Assembly: GCA_026260175.1 (NCBI GenBank)
Contig: JAKCWW010000044.1
Location: forward strand, 132,790 to 196,789
Length of the DNA: 64,000 nt
Direction: 5' to 3'
Origin: Reticulitermes lucifugus
Taxonomy: Eukaryota > Arthropoda > Insecta > Blattodea > Rhinotermitidae
Shown one piece after another: positions 24,891-37,240 of the stretch (the stretch's first letter is position 1; every line of letters begins with the position of its first letter). The translations under genes were made by a program, and so were the position numbers. The notes below the pieces were generated by a model that saw only the letters and a program-made list of their open reading frames with translations, was not told the origin of the DNA and did no database searches.

Positions 24891-26544
24891 TACCCAGTAG
24901 CATTTTAGGATAATTTTATTATCCCGTCAAAGTAACTAAGGAATCAACCATTCAGCGCCGAGGAAAGTATGTGACAACGCCTTTAAACAAGACTGGATTT
25001 GAAAGTTTCCTGTAACTGGCTCTAACATCCCCGTACTGTGGCGAAGTATAAACAGCGTTCTTCAGGCGTTTGTTTGAAATGTCTGTTCCAACTGGTGTCG
25101 TGTCATTCACCGACACAAATGAGGTTCTGTGTGTACTATATATAGACAGAAGTATTTTAAGTCTGTGAGAGGAATGTTCCTTTCACAGGATTTAGGAAGG
25201 GCCGGACAGCTGAGTAAAGTTATTCTGCTTCCGTTTGATTCCCGGCATCATTTGTTACCTTTACCATCATCACTTCTTCATACCAGCTCTGGTATCCACC
25301 TAGCTTCCTCTCCCATCTATATCGATGGCAAATTCCAGAGAGCTAAATCACAGCATAAATCTGACTTGTGCCGAAGAAATGCACTACCATGCTCTATTTT
25401 TCTGTAAGAGTAAAGCAGCTGGAACGTGAAGCTGCTTACCTCTATTTGGTGACGAGAATGTGGCACTTCGCTCTCATACTACCATACAGCCGCAGGTAGG
25501 CCTACAGAACCGACTTTACCTCCAAGCATACGATACCCAGTTTTTCAGTGTGTTTGGGTTTCGTCCGGTGTTCTGGACCCTGTAGGGATCCGTCGGTTGA
25601 ACATATTCGGGGTGACGTTCCGAATATGTGGAAATGGGTAAAAAGGAAGACTAAGAAAAGAAAGGGGAAAAGAAAGTAAGAAACGTTACGACACGTCGCC
25701 TGAATACATTTATGAAATGCGAGTTACGAAAGATCAGTTGGTTAAATGTGCTACTTCAGTGTTGACTGATAAATTCTGCAGAGATCTCCAGTACCGACAC
25801 TGTGCGTACGTTATGTGACGTTCAGAAGGCTATTCCTACAGGGAGGGCAAAGCAGGGCTGGAATTTAATTTCAGCATTCCATTCATTAGAGAACCGCAGT
25901 AGAGAGAGAATTTATGTGCTGCGTGCGCAGCCTTGCGTTAGCAACAAAAGTCAAATAAATTCTGACGCTGGCATTGAATGCAAAGTATCAAAAGATGTTG
26001 CGTATGTTACGGGTGATGTGGAACGTCTCGTAAGACGATGATGCAGGGTCACAGATTACTCGATCGTGACATAAATTGAATTCCTCCACTCACCTTACAT
26101 TTCTTATCCATATAATTCGTTTAATCGCCCTCATGTAATTTCTTAATTTGTTTGTCACATATCGGTTAGCCTCGGATATTCTCCTCAGCACATTTTCTTC
26201 ACATAACATCAGTGTCTGTGCTTCAGATGGCGACCACTACATTGGCATTCCGTTACCCTGTAATGAAGGGTAACTTGGCGGCGTTCAGTGATACTGATCG
26301 AGGTCGTGTTCCACTGAAAGTGAAAGTATTTCATTGAGCCGCAAGCATGTAAAGGAATGTCACTAATCGATTGTAGGAGGAGGTGGTTGTTCTTGGGTGG
26401 CTTTGAGACCGTGCAGGATACATTGTCGCAAATGTTCGAAAAGTCAGGATTTGTTTAAAAAACTATAGTATAGATGTGCACTGTCAAATTATAAAAGTAT
26501 TCTTAGTTGGATGGTGTGATTGGGGTCCCCAAACGATCAGTTTG
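24891..26544. other. Intronic; possible SINE debris only
   Basis: Around 25190-25250 and 25405-25440 there are phrases reminiscent of SINE bodies ('gggccggacagctgagtaaag', 'gtaaagcagctggaacgtgaag') without a clear head. Nothing else is recognised. Confidence 0.3.
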
Positions 26545-26640
26545 TAAAAGATAAAAAGGTGAAGTCCGTGTACACGCCATAAAGGCCTGTAGGGGGGTGG
26601 CGGTATGGCTCCACTTATTCTTAACCTCAGAACTAAATTG
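26545..26640 (-). repeat. SINE family 1 tail fragment
   Basis: On the - strand: 'gaggttaagaataagtggagccata', 'cccccctac' and 'ggcctttatggcgtgtacac'. This is the 3' part of family 1 as at 31098 (gaggttaagaatgactggatct, then tgtcttcatggc). Confidence 0.55.
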
Positions 26641-27311
26641 TGCTTGAATGTTAAAAATACAGCTCCCACGTAGGGGAGAGTCCGCGAATGAGAAAAAGTT
26701 TGTCTTATACTGCATTGTAGTAGCATTTTTGGTATTAACACTTATAAATATGCAGCACCATGACTGATTATTGTATATGCTGCATACGCGTTGCTCAGCT
26801 CATATTGTCGGCCTGTATGATGTAAGTTTGGACTAGTGTTTTCGTTATAACCTCAGAACTGTTTTTAAATAAGGCAGTTCATGAAGTTTCCGTCATTGCA
26901 TTGTCTGTCACTACGTTGAATGTCTTAAATCCACTGTCGCTACAAGTAGTTCTAAAACGATACACGTCTTGTGAGGAACGGTGGAATATGGGTGTAAGAA
27001 AACCTTTGAAAGAATATTGAAGTGTCAAAAATTTAGTGTTCCTTCCCGTCACGAAATAAGTTGCTTGTGCGAATAGGATTTATGAATGTCTTAGTATAGA
27101 CGTTAAGAGAAAATCCGCTAATTTGACTCCGATGTGGATATCGGAACAACGGTAGTAACACTCATGTGGACGGAATGTCGCGGTAATATAAACGAAGGAA
27201 GTGTTAAGGGATTTTTGACGTAAGGGTAAGATAGTGAACCTACAGCATTTCTTATTCTTAATTCATTTGGCCTCAAACCTCTGGAATTACGGCGCTTTTC
27301 CAATTGGCAGC

Positions 27312-28033
27312 GCAAAATATTTTTTATTTAATGTTGGTTTGTTGGTTCTCCGAATAATACAACATAAATGATTGTATATTCATTTACACGTAACGATAAA
27401 CAACCACTCCATCATACACGTCCGGCTGTACATTTACGTGTGTAAAATACCAACCCATTTTAAACGAAACACTGCATAGACATACGGAGATAAAATACAG
27501 TTTCCTGCATACGGCAAAGATTTAGGAAGCCATTGTCCTCCGGATGATGACAACAACACAGGGAGTTCAAGAAAATAAAAAGAGGCTATATCGAATGATA
27601 GGAACGTCCAGCATGGGTATAATCACGACATATAACAAGGATTTATAAAATAATATACTTCACGTGTATGACTACGCTTGAAAGACGGTTACGTAGAGTA
27701 TTCCCGCTGCTCATATTTCATACGTTACCAATACACTGCAGCCTGTATATTTTATTTGATATAATATATCATTATTTGGCATAATAACAAAATTATAAAC
27801 TTGTATGTCAATTGTAAAGTAGAGTCCCTCTACCTCAGTTCTTCCCTTTTATATAATATAATAGTAGCACTACCCGATGGTGGCCGCAATTGCCGTTCGA
27901 AACATGTCGTAGTGAATGTGAAGAATAAATGAATATACAATAATTTATAGTGTTTAATTATTCGGAAAATCAACAAACCAACATTGATTAAACAGATACC
28001 ACGGGATGATGTTACCCAAAAATTATTTTTCAT
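27312..28033. mobile_element. Foldback element, about 650 bp between arms, with hammerhead-like motif
   Basis: The left arm 27331-27390 (atgttggtttgttgg ... ccgaataat ... attgtatattcatt) is the near-complement of 27917-27984. The outer flanks (caaaatattttttattta at 27313-27330 and caaaaattatttttcattt at 28015-28033) are similar enough to be a decayed target duplication. A hammerhead-like motif abuts the right arm at 27868-27914. The interior (27391-27860) is AT-rich and non-coding. Confidence 0.6.
27868..27914 (+). ncRNA. Hammerhead-like ribozyme motif with perfect 6-bp helix I
   Basis: Order seen: CACTAC (27868-27873), CCGATGG (27874-27880), T, the hairpin GGC-cgcaatt-GCC, GTTC, GAAAC (27899-27903), AT, GTC (27906-27908), GTAGTG (27909-27914). 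CACTAC and GTAGTG are exact complements in the positions of hammerhead helix I. The core box differs from CTGANGA by T4 to C and A9 to G, which should weaken or abolish cleavage. The architecture is nonetheless that of a minimal type I hammerhead. Confidence 0.5.
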
Positions 28034-28164
28034 TTCTTTAACCCTTAAAAACCTAGTGGTGAGTTCATATAATATACCGCCTGCGTTAATATTAATAAGA
28101 CAGGCGATGTAGTATAATGTGACATCGTGGCACGTTCCCGTGATGTTTGTACCTCCTCGGCTAT

Positions 28165-28460
28165 CCTAACAGTCTGATACAATTTCACTTGAAGAGGCCG
28201 CTTTCATTGGGATTTATTATCGCCGGCAACCATAAAAGTTACGTAGGCCTTCATGCAAAGTGCCCGGTATTTTTATCCGATTTTAACAAAATTTGGATCT
28301 TTAGACATATTTTCAGAAAATTCCCCAGCATAAAATTTAACGGAAATCCGTCCAGTGGGAACTTCGCTGATGCATGCGGAGAAAGGGACATACAGACGGA
28401 CATGAAGTTTATAGGCGCTTTTCACGACTATGCGAACGCTCCCGGAAACTATGCATTTGT
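28165..28460 (+). repeat. Dispersed repeat with 'GNPSSG...ADACG...IGAF.DYANAP' frame
   Basis: An open frame includes NPSSGNFADACGERDIQTDM and KFIGAFHDYANAP. The phrase PSSG..AD.CG..D..TDM.K.IGAF.DYANAP is one I know as an accidental translation of an abundant arthropod repeat, not a conserved protein. It has no start or splice context of its own. Confidence 0.45.
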
Positions 28461-28604
28461 CCACATATGTGTTATGTGCTGCCTTTGTTGCATAAAAGAA
28501 ACAGCGATTGTTTCCCTTTCCACTATTCAATTATTTGTCCTAACTGAAGTACACTGAGATACGAACTGACTTTTTTACATGGCATGTAAATTAATTTTAG
28601 TTTA

Positions 28605-28775
28605 ACCGCCGGGCCACTGCGGAGGCCCGGGTTCGACCACTGGGCCAGTCCATATGAGATTTATGCTGGACCGAGTGGCACTGGAACGGTTTCTTTCCGA
28701 GTGCTTCGGCCTTCCCCTGTCAGTATCAGTCCGCCAATTCTCCATACTCATCTTCACTCCGAAATTACAATTCTT
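28605..28775 (+). repeat. SINE family 2, second copy
   Basis: B box GGTTCGACCAC, then 'gggccagtccatatgagattt', 'gaccgagtggcactggaac' and 'ccgagtgcttcggccttccc'. It matches 24700-24890 through the body. A G run follows at 28849-28855. Confidence 0.7.
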
Positions 28776-29039
28776 AGGACAAGCGGGTGAAGCCTCAGAA
28801 CTTTCAAACAAAGCAGTGTTGTCTCGGATATCGGGGAAGCATGGAGGGGGGGGGTTAACGATGGTACCAGGAGTTAACTAAGTCTCAGGGCCCCTGACTA
28901 GATGTCGGCAGTTGCCTGGTTTCATTCAGGAAGTCTTCTGGTTGGGTTGTCGGCCATGTTTCATTTCTTTTGGAAGGGACATTATTCAGGTCTGATCGCA
29001 CCTGTGCAGTACGAGTTAAGCCCCTGAATATTTAACAAG

Positions 29040-29185
29040 ATTTCGGGCGTAACGTGTGAGTTTCTGCGGCGCAAATGCCATTCCGTCCTTATTCCGTTGC
29101 AGTGGCTAAGGAAAACCACAACAAATCCCAGCCATCGTAGCCCGTCTGTGGGCGAGATCCGAACATTGTACCTCCGGAATGCGTT
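29040..29185 (-). repeat. SINE fragment, reverse orientation
   Basis: On the - strand: 'ttcggatctcgcccacagacgg', 'tttgttgtggttttccttagccactg' (in pieces) and 'gacggaatggcatttgcg'. The phrase 'tgtggttttcc' followed by a short gap and 'aaatgc' is a SINE body also seen near 38945-38975. Confidence 0.45.
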
Positions 29186-29912
29186 CTTCCTCTCCGCAGT
29201 TTTAGAGTAATTTCAGTGGGTGTTTTGAAGAAATTAACAAAAAAAAGTTTTCTTTACACATACCACCCATGTTGGTGGCTTCTGGAGTTCCGAATCATTA
29301 TTTGATGACTGAAGAAATGAAGATATGCTCTTTTATGTCCTTATATTTCACTGCTGGAGAATGCCAGCCCTTGTCCGACTATGGTCTCTTCTGCATTCAG
29401 AGTAAACAGTTTTGTGCTGTGTATTTGTATGCTATTCTTGTACTTCCTTTATCTGACGGTCTTCACACAGTAGGCTAAATATTTACTCTTTGCCTGTATC
29501 GGAAAATGATACACATGCAGCCACCGAAACGCCATTTATAAAGTGTATCTTTTGTTCAGACAGTGTTCTGATCCTCATAAAATTATTCTATAATGACAGC
29601 AGTTTTCACTGATGTCAGGAAACAGCCAGTGCTGCCTGTAGTAAGTGTTACGTGTTCGCGTTGGTCATTATAGACTACAGAGTGTGGTCTTTTTCCTCCC
29701 ATTAGAGCCCGATTGTTGATATCCGACATGAAAAAAAAAGGAATTTGCCTTCGTAGGTTCTGTTTACATCACATTACAAGTTCAAGTGAGTAACGAAGGA
29801 TGTATCATATAATTGAAACTTTGCCTCAGAAGACAAAAGGTATTTTAATTACTTTCATAGAGTTAGTGATTCGGGCGTGATGTAATTAGAGAGATGCGCG
29901 AGTGCGTATGTG

Positions 29913-30279
29913 ATGGAGAACGGCATAGGACAAGTGGTTTGGCAGGATGGCACAACCTACTTGACCGAAGTGTTGGCGAGTTGTGAAACCCAGTAAGTTT
30001 GAATTGCTTTCGTCTGTTAAGAAGTGCACAAAACAATATGATGTTATGAAATGCTGGGCGGATATTTACATTCCACGGGAAGATACGTTAAAAGAATGTA
30101 TAATATCGGACGAAGGAATTCGTAAGACTGTCGACGACGGTCAGTAGAAAGTGGCAGTGTTTGGCGAGCCTGTCCCATCTAATGAAACTCTTAATGCATT
30201 TAAAGAAGCATTAGACCAAATAGAAACGACAGGAATTAAAACCTTAAAAAGTAAACAGCCTAAGCAGGACTGGTTGTGA
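29913..30279 (+). pseudogene. Unidentified broken coding-like segment
   Basis: From the ATG at 29913 a frame reads MENGIGQVVWQDGTTYLTEV and ends at a stop near 29994. One base of shift restores a frame from 29998 that runs about 94 codons to 30279, interrupted only by a TAG at 30145. It contains CTKQYDVMKCWADIYIPRE and, later, NETLNAFKEALDQIETTGIK. Amino-acid use is protein-like (charged, few cysteine or proline runs), unlike the chance frames around it. I do not recognise the family. It could be a transposase remnant or a processed pseudogene; no intron signals or poly(A) were seen. Confidence 0.4.
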
Positions 30280-30477
30280 AATTAAGTTTTTAACATCACC
30301 AAAACCTGTGAAGGCTCTGCCAGTTTTTAGTGTGAGGAGAGTCGGAAGGAACGTTTGTGGCTTTGACTATTATTATCTGCAGTAAGTCATACAGAAATTA
30401 GTTCACGAAGTGCGAATCCCGACGTGGCTCTGAGCCACTACGGAGGGTTTAAAAACGTAACGTTTTTCTGTCCACAC

Positions 30478-30745
30478 CACGAAGGTGCATATTGGGAGTA
30501 GAGGTATGGCTCCACTCATTCTTAACTCCGACACTAGATGTAGGTGAGTGGTCAGCTTCACTCCCCGGCCTCTTCAACCCGGGGAAAGAGCCTCCCGTAC
30601 CTATTGAATAGGAGGTTGGCTGGGTCTCTGAGTCGGTTTGGTCGTGCTGGAGAAGAGGAAAGCCCTTGCCCCTGCCCGGAAACGAACCCCGGATCGTTGA
30701 GGCGTTTGGAATTCCCGAATATGGTTACCTAAGGGGTACTCATTC
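30478..30745 (-). repeat. SINE family 1, reverse copy
   Basis: On the - strand: head with B box near 30685-30700 (cggggttcgtttccggg), then 'ggcaagggctttcctc', 'ctattcaataggt' and 'gtaagaatgagtggagccatacctctactcccaat' in pieces. The tail matches the family 1 tails at 31098 and 46300. Limits are approximate. Confidence 0.6.
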
Positions 30746-31097
30746 AGACATGGTACGTGCAAATGGTACGCTAATGGGTCTAACGGTGCACTCGCTTGTT
30801 CCCTGGTTATTCAATAAAAGACACTCAGTTATAATTGAGCGTCTTTGAGCTGACCAGTGTGAGCGACGCACCCATGTGCTTTAACCAGACAACAACTCGA
30901 TCTCATGTGAAAAGACAACCGTGTATAGCTAAAAGCATCTGGCGTCTCAGTTCTGTCCATCCAGTCGGTAAGACATCTGTATTACATAGTGTATAAAAGG
31001 ATTCGAGTCTGTGCCGGAACATCGTCTATACCGACTGAGGCATTTCATAGTTTTCCGCTGTCCCTTCTTGCTAATGCCGGGATAATGGTATGAAATA

Positions 31098-31405
31098 GAT
31101 CAAGACCGTTCGTAAGCCGGCAGCGTAAGTAGGCTACGGCTTGAACAACCAAAGAATCGTGGTTCGATTCCCGGGAGGGACAGAAGATTTTTCTCTTCTT
31201 AGTGTCAAGACCGGCTCTGGGGCCTACCGACCATCCTATTCAGTGGGTAGCGGGGGGGGGTCCCCGAGCGTAAAGCTGACAGGGCGTTGATCGGACCACT
31301 CAACTTTCATCTTTTGTCGAGGTTAAGAATGACTGGATCTGTACCTCCACTCCTCTATGTGTCTTCATGGCGAGCACAGGGACACCGTTTCCTTTGTCTT
31401 TACTA
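31098..31405 (+). repeat. SINE family 1, near-complete copy
   Basis: The head 'gtaagccggcagcgtaagtaggctac' and B box GGTTCGATTCC lead to 'gggacagaagatttttctctt', 'ggggcctaccgaccatcctattcagtggg' (in pieces), a G run (31252-31259), 'gcgtaaagctgacagggcgttgat', 'gaggttaagaatgactggatct' and the tail 'cttcatggcgagcacaggga'. It is one of the best references for the family in this window. Confidence 0.7.
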
Positions 31406-32689
31406 AGACTTTTATCTCAAATCGTTCCAGGTTGGGCGAACGCGATAATTACTGCACATCGAATTTAAATGACCGGTGAATGTGATACAACGTCGTTAAG
31501 TAATTTGTGATCCACCCACCTGTCTGTCCCATCATCATTTTGTTTCTGTGCCTAAGTGAACTGTGTTGCCGAGCGTACATCGATGAAGTACTGGCCTCCC
31601 TTGGCCTGCGCTTATGCGTGATCCTCGCGATGTCTTTCTTACATCGGACTAACAGGCATGTCACTGTATAAGGGGTGTGCCTGGTGCTTAGATGAGATAA
31701 ATGACTTTGGAATTCCTCGAATCCTTGTTTTCTGCATTCTTCTGTTTGTGAAGCATGCCTTCAGCTTGTCGTGTGTCCTTTCTGTAGATATTGTAAACTG
31801 AGTATAGAAGGCGAGTGTAGATATAAGCGAACCTCAGCTTCAGGGGATCGAATTCATACCAGGACATACGTTTGGACATTTTTCTATGTCGTCCTGGTTG
31901 CGTTCGTACCGAGATAATTGTCTCAGTTTGAGGGTCCTCACTCCCTGAGGATCAGGTTCAGGTTGTGAAGTGGCCGAACTCTGGGAAATCCGGGCTATTT
32001 TAACTTTTTCACAGTAAGTCTCCCACTTTGCAAATCGATTTTGCTTCAATCAGTTCATTACTGTTTGACGGGAAAACATCGGAAATATTGGTTGAAGTTG
32101 GCAGTCGGCAGGATATTAAAGCTCGAGGCAAAGAGAAGCACATGCCTCACTCCAGGGTTTTCAAACTTGCGGTACTTGGAGGACGTTATGCATGGAGGGA
32201 TTTTGGTTTCGTGGCATTTCATTTACCGGGCTGTACTGTATTAGCAGCACGGTATATATGACGTCGGGCAAGCGCGTGATTATAAATTATGCGGAAAGAA
32301 ACTGTCGTGGCCTGCAGTGTTATTCAGAATTCAGGGAGAAGTTCTTGTAAAACATGACTTTGTCAGGAAAGCCGACTTCAGGGTCGAGAATCAAAGCCGG
32401 GACCTTCCGAATGCGAAGTATATGTTGTTACAACTGGAGCGCAGTATCTGTTGCGAATGCGGTAGGTACATAGCGACGAACTTTGTCACTTTGTACAGGC
32501 CGCACATTGTCAAGAGACAGTAACATTGAGATTAGGATAGGCTGGATAACTCGGAGAAAGAAGAGATGCAGAGGCTTGGGGAAATTGCTTGGAAAATAGT
32601 GACGACCGAGCAACGCACGAAAATTAAGGGTCGATTGAATCATATTGCCCTCTCAGCTTTGTGCCTGAGACATCGAATGGACGGAGTAA
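31406..32689. other. Intronic, no recognised element
   Basis: Several frames of 60-77 codons have no domain signature, and no repeat ends were recognised. Confidence 0.35.
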
Positions 32690-32850
32690 TGGTAGTGTGT
32701 CTGACTTGGGTTCGGGAACTACCGTGTTCGAATCTAAGCCGGGGCACCAGTTGTGCTGGGTGGATAGTCACTTCAAGCGAATTCCGGAATAGTGGCCGGA
32801 AATTCGTCCTTAGTTTTAAGTCCTTTCCGCTGTGCCGTACACGTATATTT
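32690..32850 (+). repeat. Possible tRNA-derived SINE, family 4
   Basis: A-box-like 'agtgtgtctgacttgggttcgg' and B box GTTCGAATCTA are separated by about 20 bases. The body has 'tcacttcaagcgaattccgg'. It resembles 38905-39035 in layout. Confidence 0.35.
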
Positions 32851-35800
32851 TTCATTTCAGTTATATGGTACTTTCATAACCTGCGGTTTGTGTGAGAAGT
32901 CTATATGCCGACCTTGATTGACACCCCTGGTAGCGGGGATGTGTTGCTTTCATCTGCACAATAGTCGGCCATAATGTTGGCACCCGCATGTGTTCGAAAT
33001 CAATACCGTGATAGTGTTTTTTAATGCCGTGATGTAATTACGGTTGTAGACGGACAAAGCCGCAGATGTTTCCAATGAAGGAAAAACTAAAATTAATTCT
33101 GGATTTATGGCTACTGTCGTAACTACTGTCGTTAATCATAGCCCTAACTAATGTATCTTCCTTTTGATAGAACGTTTTTAATTGGGTGAGTTGAAAGTTT
33201 TAAACGCCAGAAGGATTTAGAAAAATGAGATGCTTGTTTGTCTAAAATACTGCGTATTGTGGGTTGATGCAGATGTTGACTGCAGCTTTCAAGGCTTTTC
33301 TTCCCATTAGTATGAGAGGCACAATCAGAGACGAATTTCTTTCAAGACGTATGAAAAATGAAGCAGTCTTACCAACGTTCGAAGTTCAGGTTTGCCACTT
33401 AATTTTGCATTCTGTTTATATAATTTTGTTTGTGGAAGTGGTGTTCGGTGAAGACAAAGTACCGAGGTTGTGGATTCTTGTCCTAATTTGCGGATGTGCG
33501 AGCTGTGTCATAAGTTGGTAAGAACTGAAATTTGAGTCATCCTGAACAGGCCTCTGTTTCGACTTTCTCACAGTTAGTCCAGTGGCTTCTCATGAATTTG
33601 CAGATTTGATTATTCCTGAAATCGCATATTACAGTAAGTGGACATTCGCAGAGTACATTCCTGGGAAGTGGCCGAAGGTCCGTTGTGATGTGACACTGGA
33701 TTGGACTGCTTATATCAGGGTGGGGTTGAGCGTGCCCCAGATATTTGAGGACACGAATGCTACTCCTGTTTTTGATTGCTTAGTGTGCAGGTGTGCGCAT
33801 ATACCGATGTCAGGCTAGACATAGGTGCGAACAACGCCTTTTCAATCTGTACTCTTTGTGACTATTGTTATTGATTTTCTATTTTAGTCTTAATTTCTTT
33901 AATTTTTGTTTGTAATAAATACCGTAGTTCAGAACGGCTTCAGTTAGGTTGACTATTCCAGAGGAACATACCTCCTATTTATAACATATATATTAGACAT
34001 GTAGGAAAAGCGTGTCCGATTTACGTCTTTCCAGTATACAGGAATGCAACCCCGACGAACTTGCATCCTTGGATCATGACCTGACCTCCAGTCGCTGTAG
34101 TGAGGGGGGATAACTAGTCACTGAAACCCCGTGTCTGCATGGAGGAAACGGCTGTGTGATGTTGGGTTAAAACTGCCTCGCGGCGCTGGATACATATCAA
34201 ACCAAAAGCTATTAGATAAATACAAAACTAGCTCAGTATTGGCGCGTTATCCACGCCAGATGTCATTGGCATACCGTGAAACCTGCTTTAATGGAATCCA
34301 AAGGGCCTTGCACGTTTTTCGGTTCCAAACAACTCTCCGTAATGTTTGCTTTTAGACAGAAACGTTGCAGAGTTCAATAAATTCCATGCACTTACGACAC
34401 AAACCATAAGCTCTGAATATACCATAAATATGTATTACATTGTCGCTGAGTAATACACATCCTCACCTTTATCTCTCGTCCTTATTTTAGTTTACTCCCC
34501 CCGCCGTGTTTGCGTTTTTTGCGCATTTTCCTGAGAGTTGGATTTCGTATTTTCGTGTTGCCCCATAATTGTAGGACGCTTAGCGTCATCCAAGTTTTTC
34601 GGAACTGTGGTTTACGAACTTGGAACAACTCAAGTTGCAGGATTTTCGCCATAAAATGCTTTGTTTGGCCCATAACAATGTTTTCAGTGTAGGTATGCAA
34701 GATTTCAAGGTAAGTTAAGTGAAAGCAGAGGCAAACGTGCAGCTGCCATTTGTTTCCTTTAGATTGCTTGCTTGTAGCAGGCCCTATGTATCAGTTGTGC
34801 AATTCAAATGTTGTACACTAGCCCCGCTTCTTTCGGAAAGGGCAAGGTTTAATATTTCATAAAGCTTTGTAAGTACGTGAGGGTTGGCCGGGTCAAGGAG
34901 AGATGGAAGTTGACAGGGCATGGGAGGAAAGTGGGAAAGAAATAATTTTGAATTGGCGGTGGTTTCAGGTTAGCAGAAAATATTTGGTTTCACTTAATTT
35001 AATATATGAGCCCGGTGGAAGTCTTGTTTCGTTTAATCTTGTACAAAATACGAGATATGCAGAGCTCGGTATCAGAAATTTCTTGGCCAGCGTATATTTT
35101 CGGGGTGCTTCATTGGAATGGTTAAGATTAGGGGAACAGCTGATACGCTGAACGTTTCCTGTGAAGAAGAAGAAGCCAATGCCAAGCCCAAGGTTTCATC
35201 ACACGCAATTGTGTGAACAAAGCAAGCAGTGCGTTTCTGGGATCATATGAAGAGGTGTGACAATCGGTTCATTTCCTTGGGGGAATTTTCTTGATAACGC
35301 GATGCGTGTGTAAAGAAGCCTCTCGACGACGGCGTTTTATCCGTACCGGGATTGAATGGAGCAGTTTGGAACTGTGGTGAATTGCATTCAGGAATTACCG
35401 GAATTCCGGCCTGGGATAGTACCTATATTGGCCACGAACGCTTCCTTTTATATCCATCCCTGTTCTCCCACTTGACGTAATAAACTCATTAACTGTTCCA
35501 GCGTTGTAAAATAACCTGATTATAAATCAACGTAAATGGAAGCAAGTAACATACGCGTTCCCGTTTGTTATACGTGTAGCTTTAGTGTGGCGGCGGTGAT
35601 TGGTGCATTATTGGAGGGCTGTGGTGACTGTGATGTGTAGAAATGGTATGGGGACACGACAACAGAAATTCTCGTACCGAAATTTTCCCCTACAAATACT
35701 CGTTACGAATCAATGAGAATGAGTGAACTTCACACAGACGTGGGCAGTTGCGTTGCACATGATGTATCATAAAACACCGCCCTGAATCCAGTCTGCAATG

Positions 35801-35880
35801 TTATATGTACCTGTAAAGTGACGAACTGCTGATATGTAACAGTACTTGTTTTAATATCAGACATCCCCGTTGGTATGTAC
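32851..35880. other. Intronic, no recognised element
   Basis: No exon with both splice signals, no SINE boxes and no inverted ends recognised. The longest frames (33264-33521, 33582-33818) carry no family signature. Confidence 0.35.
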
Positions 35881-35881
35881 A

Positions 35882-35957
35882 TGCAAAAGTTATGCCACTC
35901 TTATCAACAGCACAGTCACAACTGTGCTGTTGATAAGAGTAAAATATACTTTTGCAG
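35882..35957. repeat. Short perfect hairpin (20-bp arms, 4-base loop)
   Basis: The arm at 35897-35916 (actcttatcaacagcacagt) is exactly complementary to 35921-35940, with loop CACA. Outside it, tgcaaaagttat (35882-35893) and atacttttgca (35947-35957) extend the pairing with gaps. Perfect identity in decayed intronic DNA implies a recent event. No target duplication was seen. Confidence 0.85.
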
Positions 35958-36269
35958 AACTTTTTTTGATTTTCTTCCATTTCTCAGTCTTTTCTTCTTA
36001 CGCCCGAGAGGGAGACTCGGCTTTAGATCCAGGTTCGTTGCACGTGTCAGCTGGGCAGGCCTGTCATGCGGTAATTGTTTCGTAGAAGGCTGTGGTGTAA
36101 TAGGAGTGGATGTGCACGTATCTTCATATTGACACTCGCTTATCGGTTGACTCTCACGTTGTAACGTGATATGACTGTTGCAGAATCTTCCATGTGAAGT
36201 TGATTAGGTGTCGACGAACTTTTACTAAACAGTTGTGCGGTTCGAAATAGGGAATTATGGCTTGACTCT

Positions 36270-36370
36270 ACCGTAGCTGACTGGCAGAACACCGTTATGT
36301 GTCTGGTTCGAATCTGGGCTGGTGCCAGGTGTCCTGAAATTCTTCTTTATTTGCTTTTGTCTGTCTTGAA
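36270..36370 (+). repeat. Possible tRNA-derived SINE head
   Basis: A-box-like 'gtagctgactggcagaac' and B box GGTTCGAATCTGG are spaced as in a tRNA promoter. The body after it is not recognised. Confidence 0.35.
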
Positions 36371-37240
36371 AACAACCGCAGATGACCCTGTTTTAAGAGA
36401 TCACCTTACGCTTTGTACAGTTTTATCCATTACGTGTAACGAAAATAAGAAGTTGGACGAACAATAGAAATGACGTTTCCGTCCGTGTGCATTTTTAATA
36501 ACCCAAACTGTGGGGGCGATATTCAATTACATTTTCTATCGAAGTTGTACACTGAAAATTGTCCGTCGAATTTTGTCTCGATTTGTATCGATATGTACGA
36601 GTTCATGAACCTGAAATGGTACTTATTTCCCCCCCCCCACCCTCCCCTCAAAAAATTCCCGGAGCAAAAATACGTAAGATAGAATTATAGCTAGCATAAA
36701 AGTGTGATAAGGTTTGCAGTATAATACATTTATATCTGCAGTGAATGAGCGTAAAGCCAGAGGGGAACGAAAAATTGTAGCGGCTAGGACACGTATTTTC
36801 CAGCTCACTCTTCGCATTCTTACATAATTGATCTTGGCCTTTCTTTGCAGTTGCAAATCTTAGAGTGTATGTGTAAGTAGTGCCAGTGACTGAAGTCGTG
36901 TGTGGGTTATCTGTCAGAAAGAGGCTGCGCTGTTTTACTTCATCAGTTTCCTGTACCTGTATTTTGGTTGGTGTATCGTGTAGTCATTCGTAGACGTACG
37001 TGTCATTTTTAAGTAGATCTTAAAACTATCAAAATGAATAATTATTGTAATAAGTGTGTATGCTCGTTAATAAGAACAAACAGAAAAGCATGAACGCCGG
37101 TATTTCAGTTTCGTTACGCTGTGAAGTTATTCGCATTCTAGAGAGTGAGAAACTATTGTTTCTTTAAACATTCCCCATATCGAAATTATCCCGAAAGTTC
37201 AAGATCTTAATTAGGTGTGGGTCTACCGGTTTATTTTATA

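Noticed and set aside
33264-33818. Two adjacent open frames of 78-85 codons
   Set aside because: No family signature, no splice signals in phase and composition like the surrounding intron.
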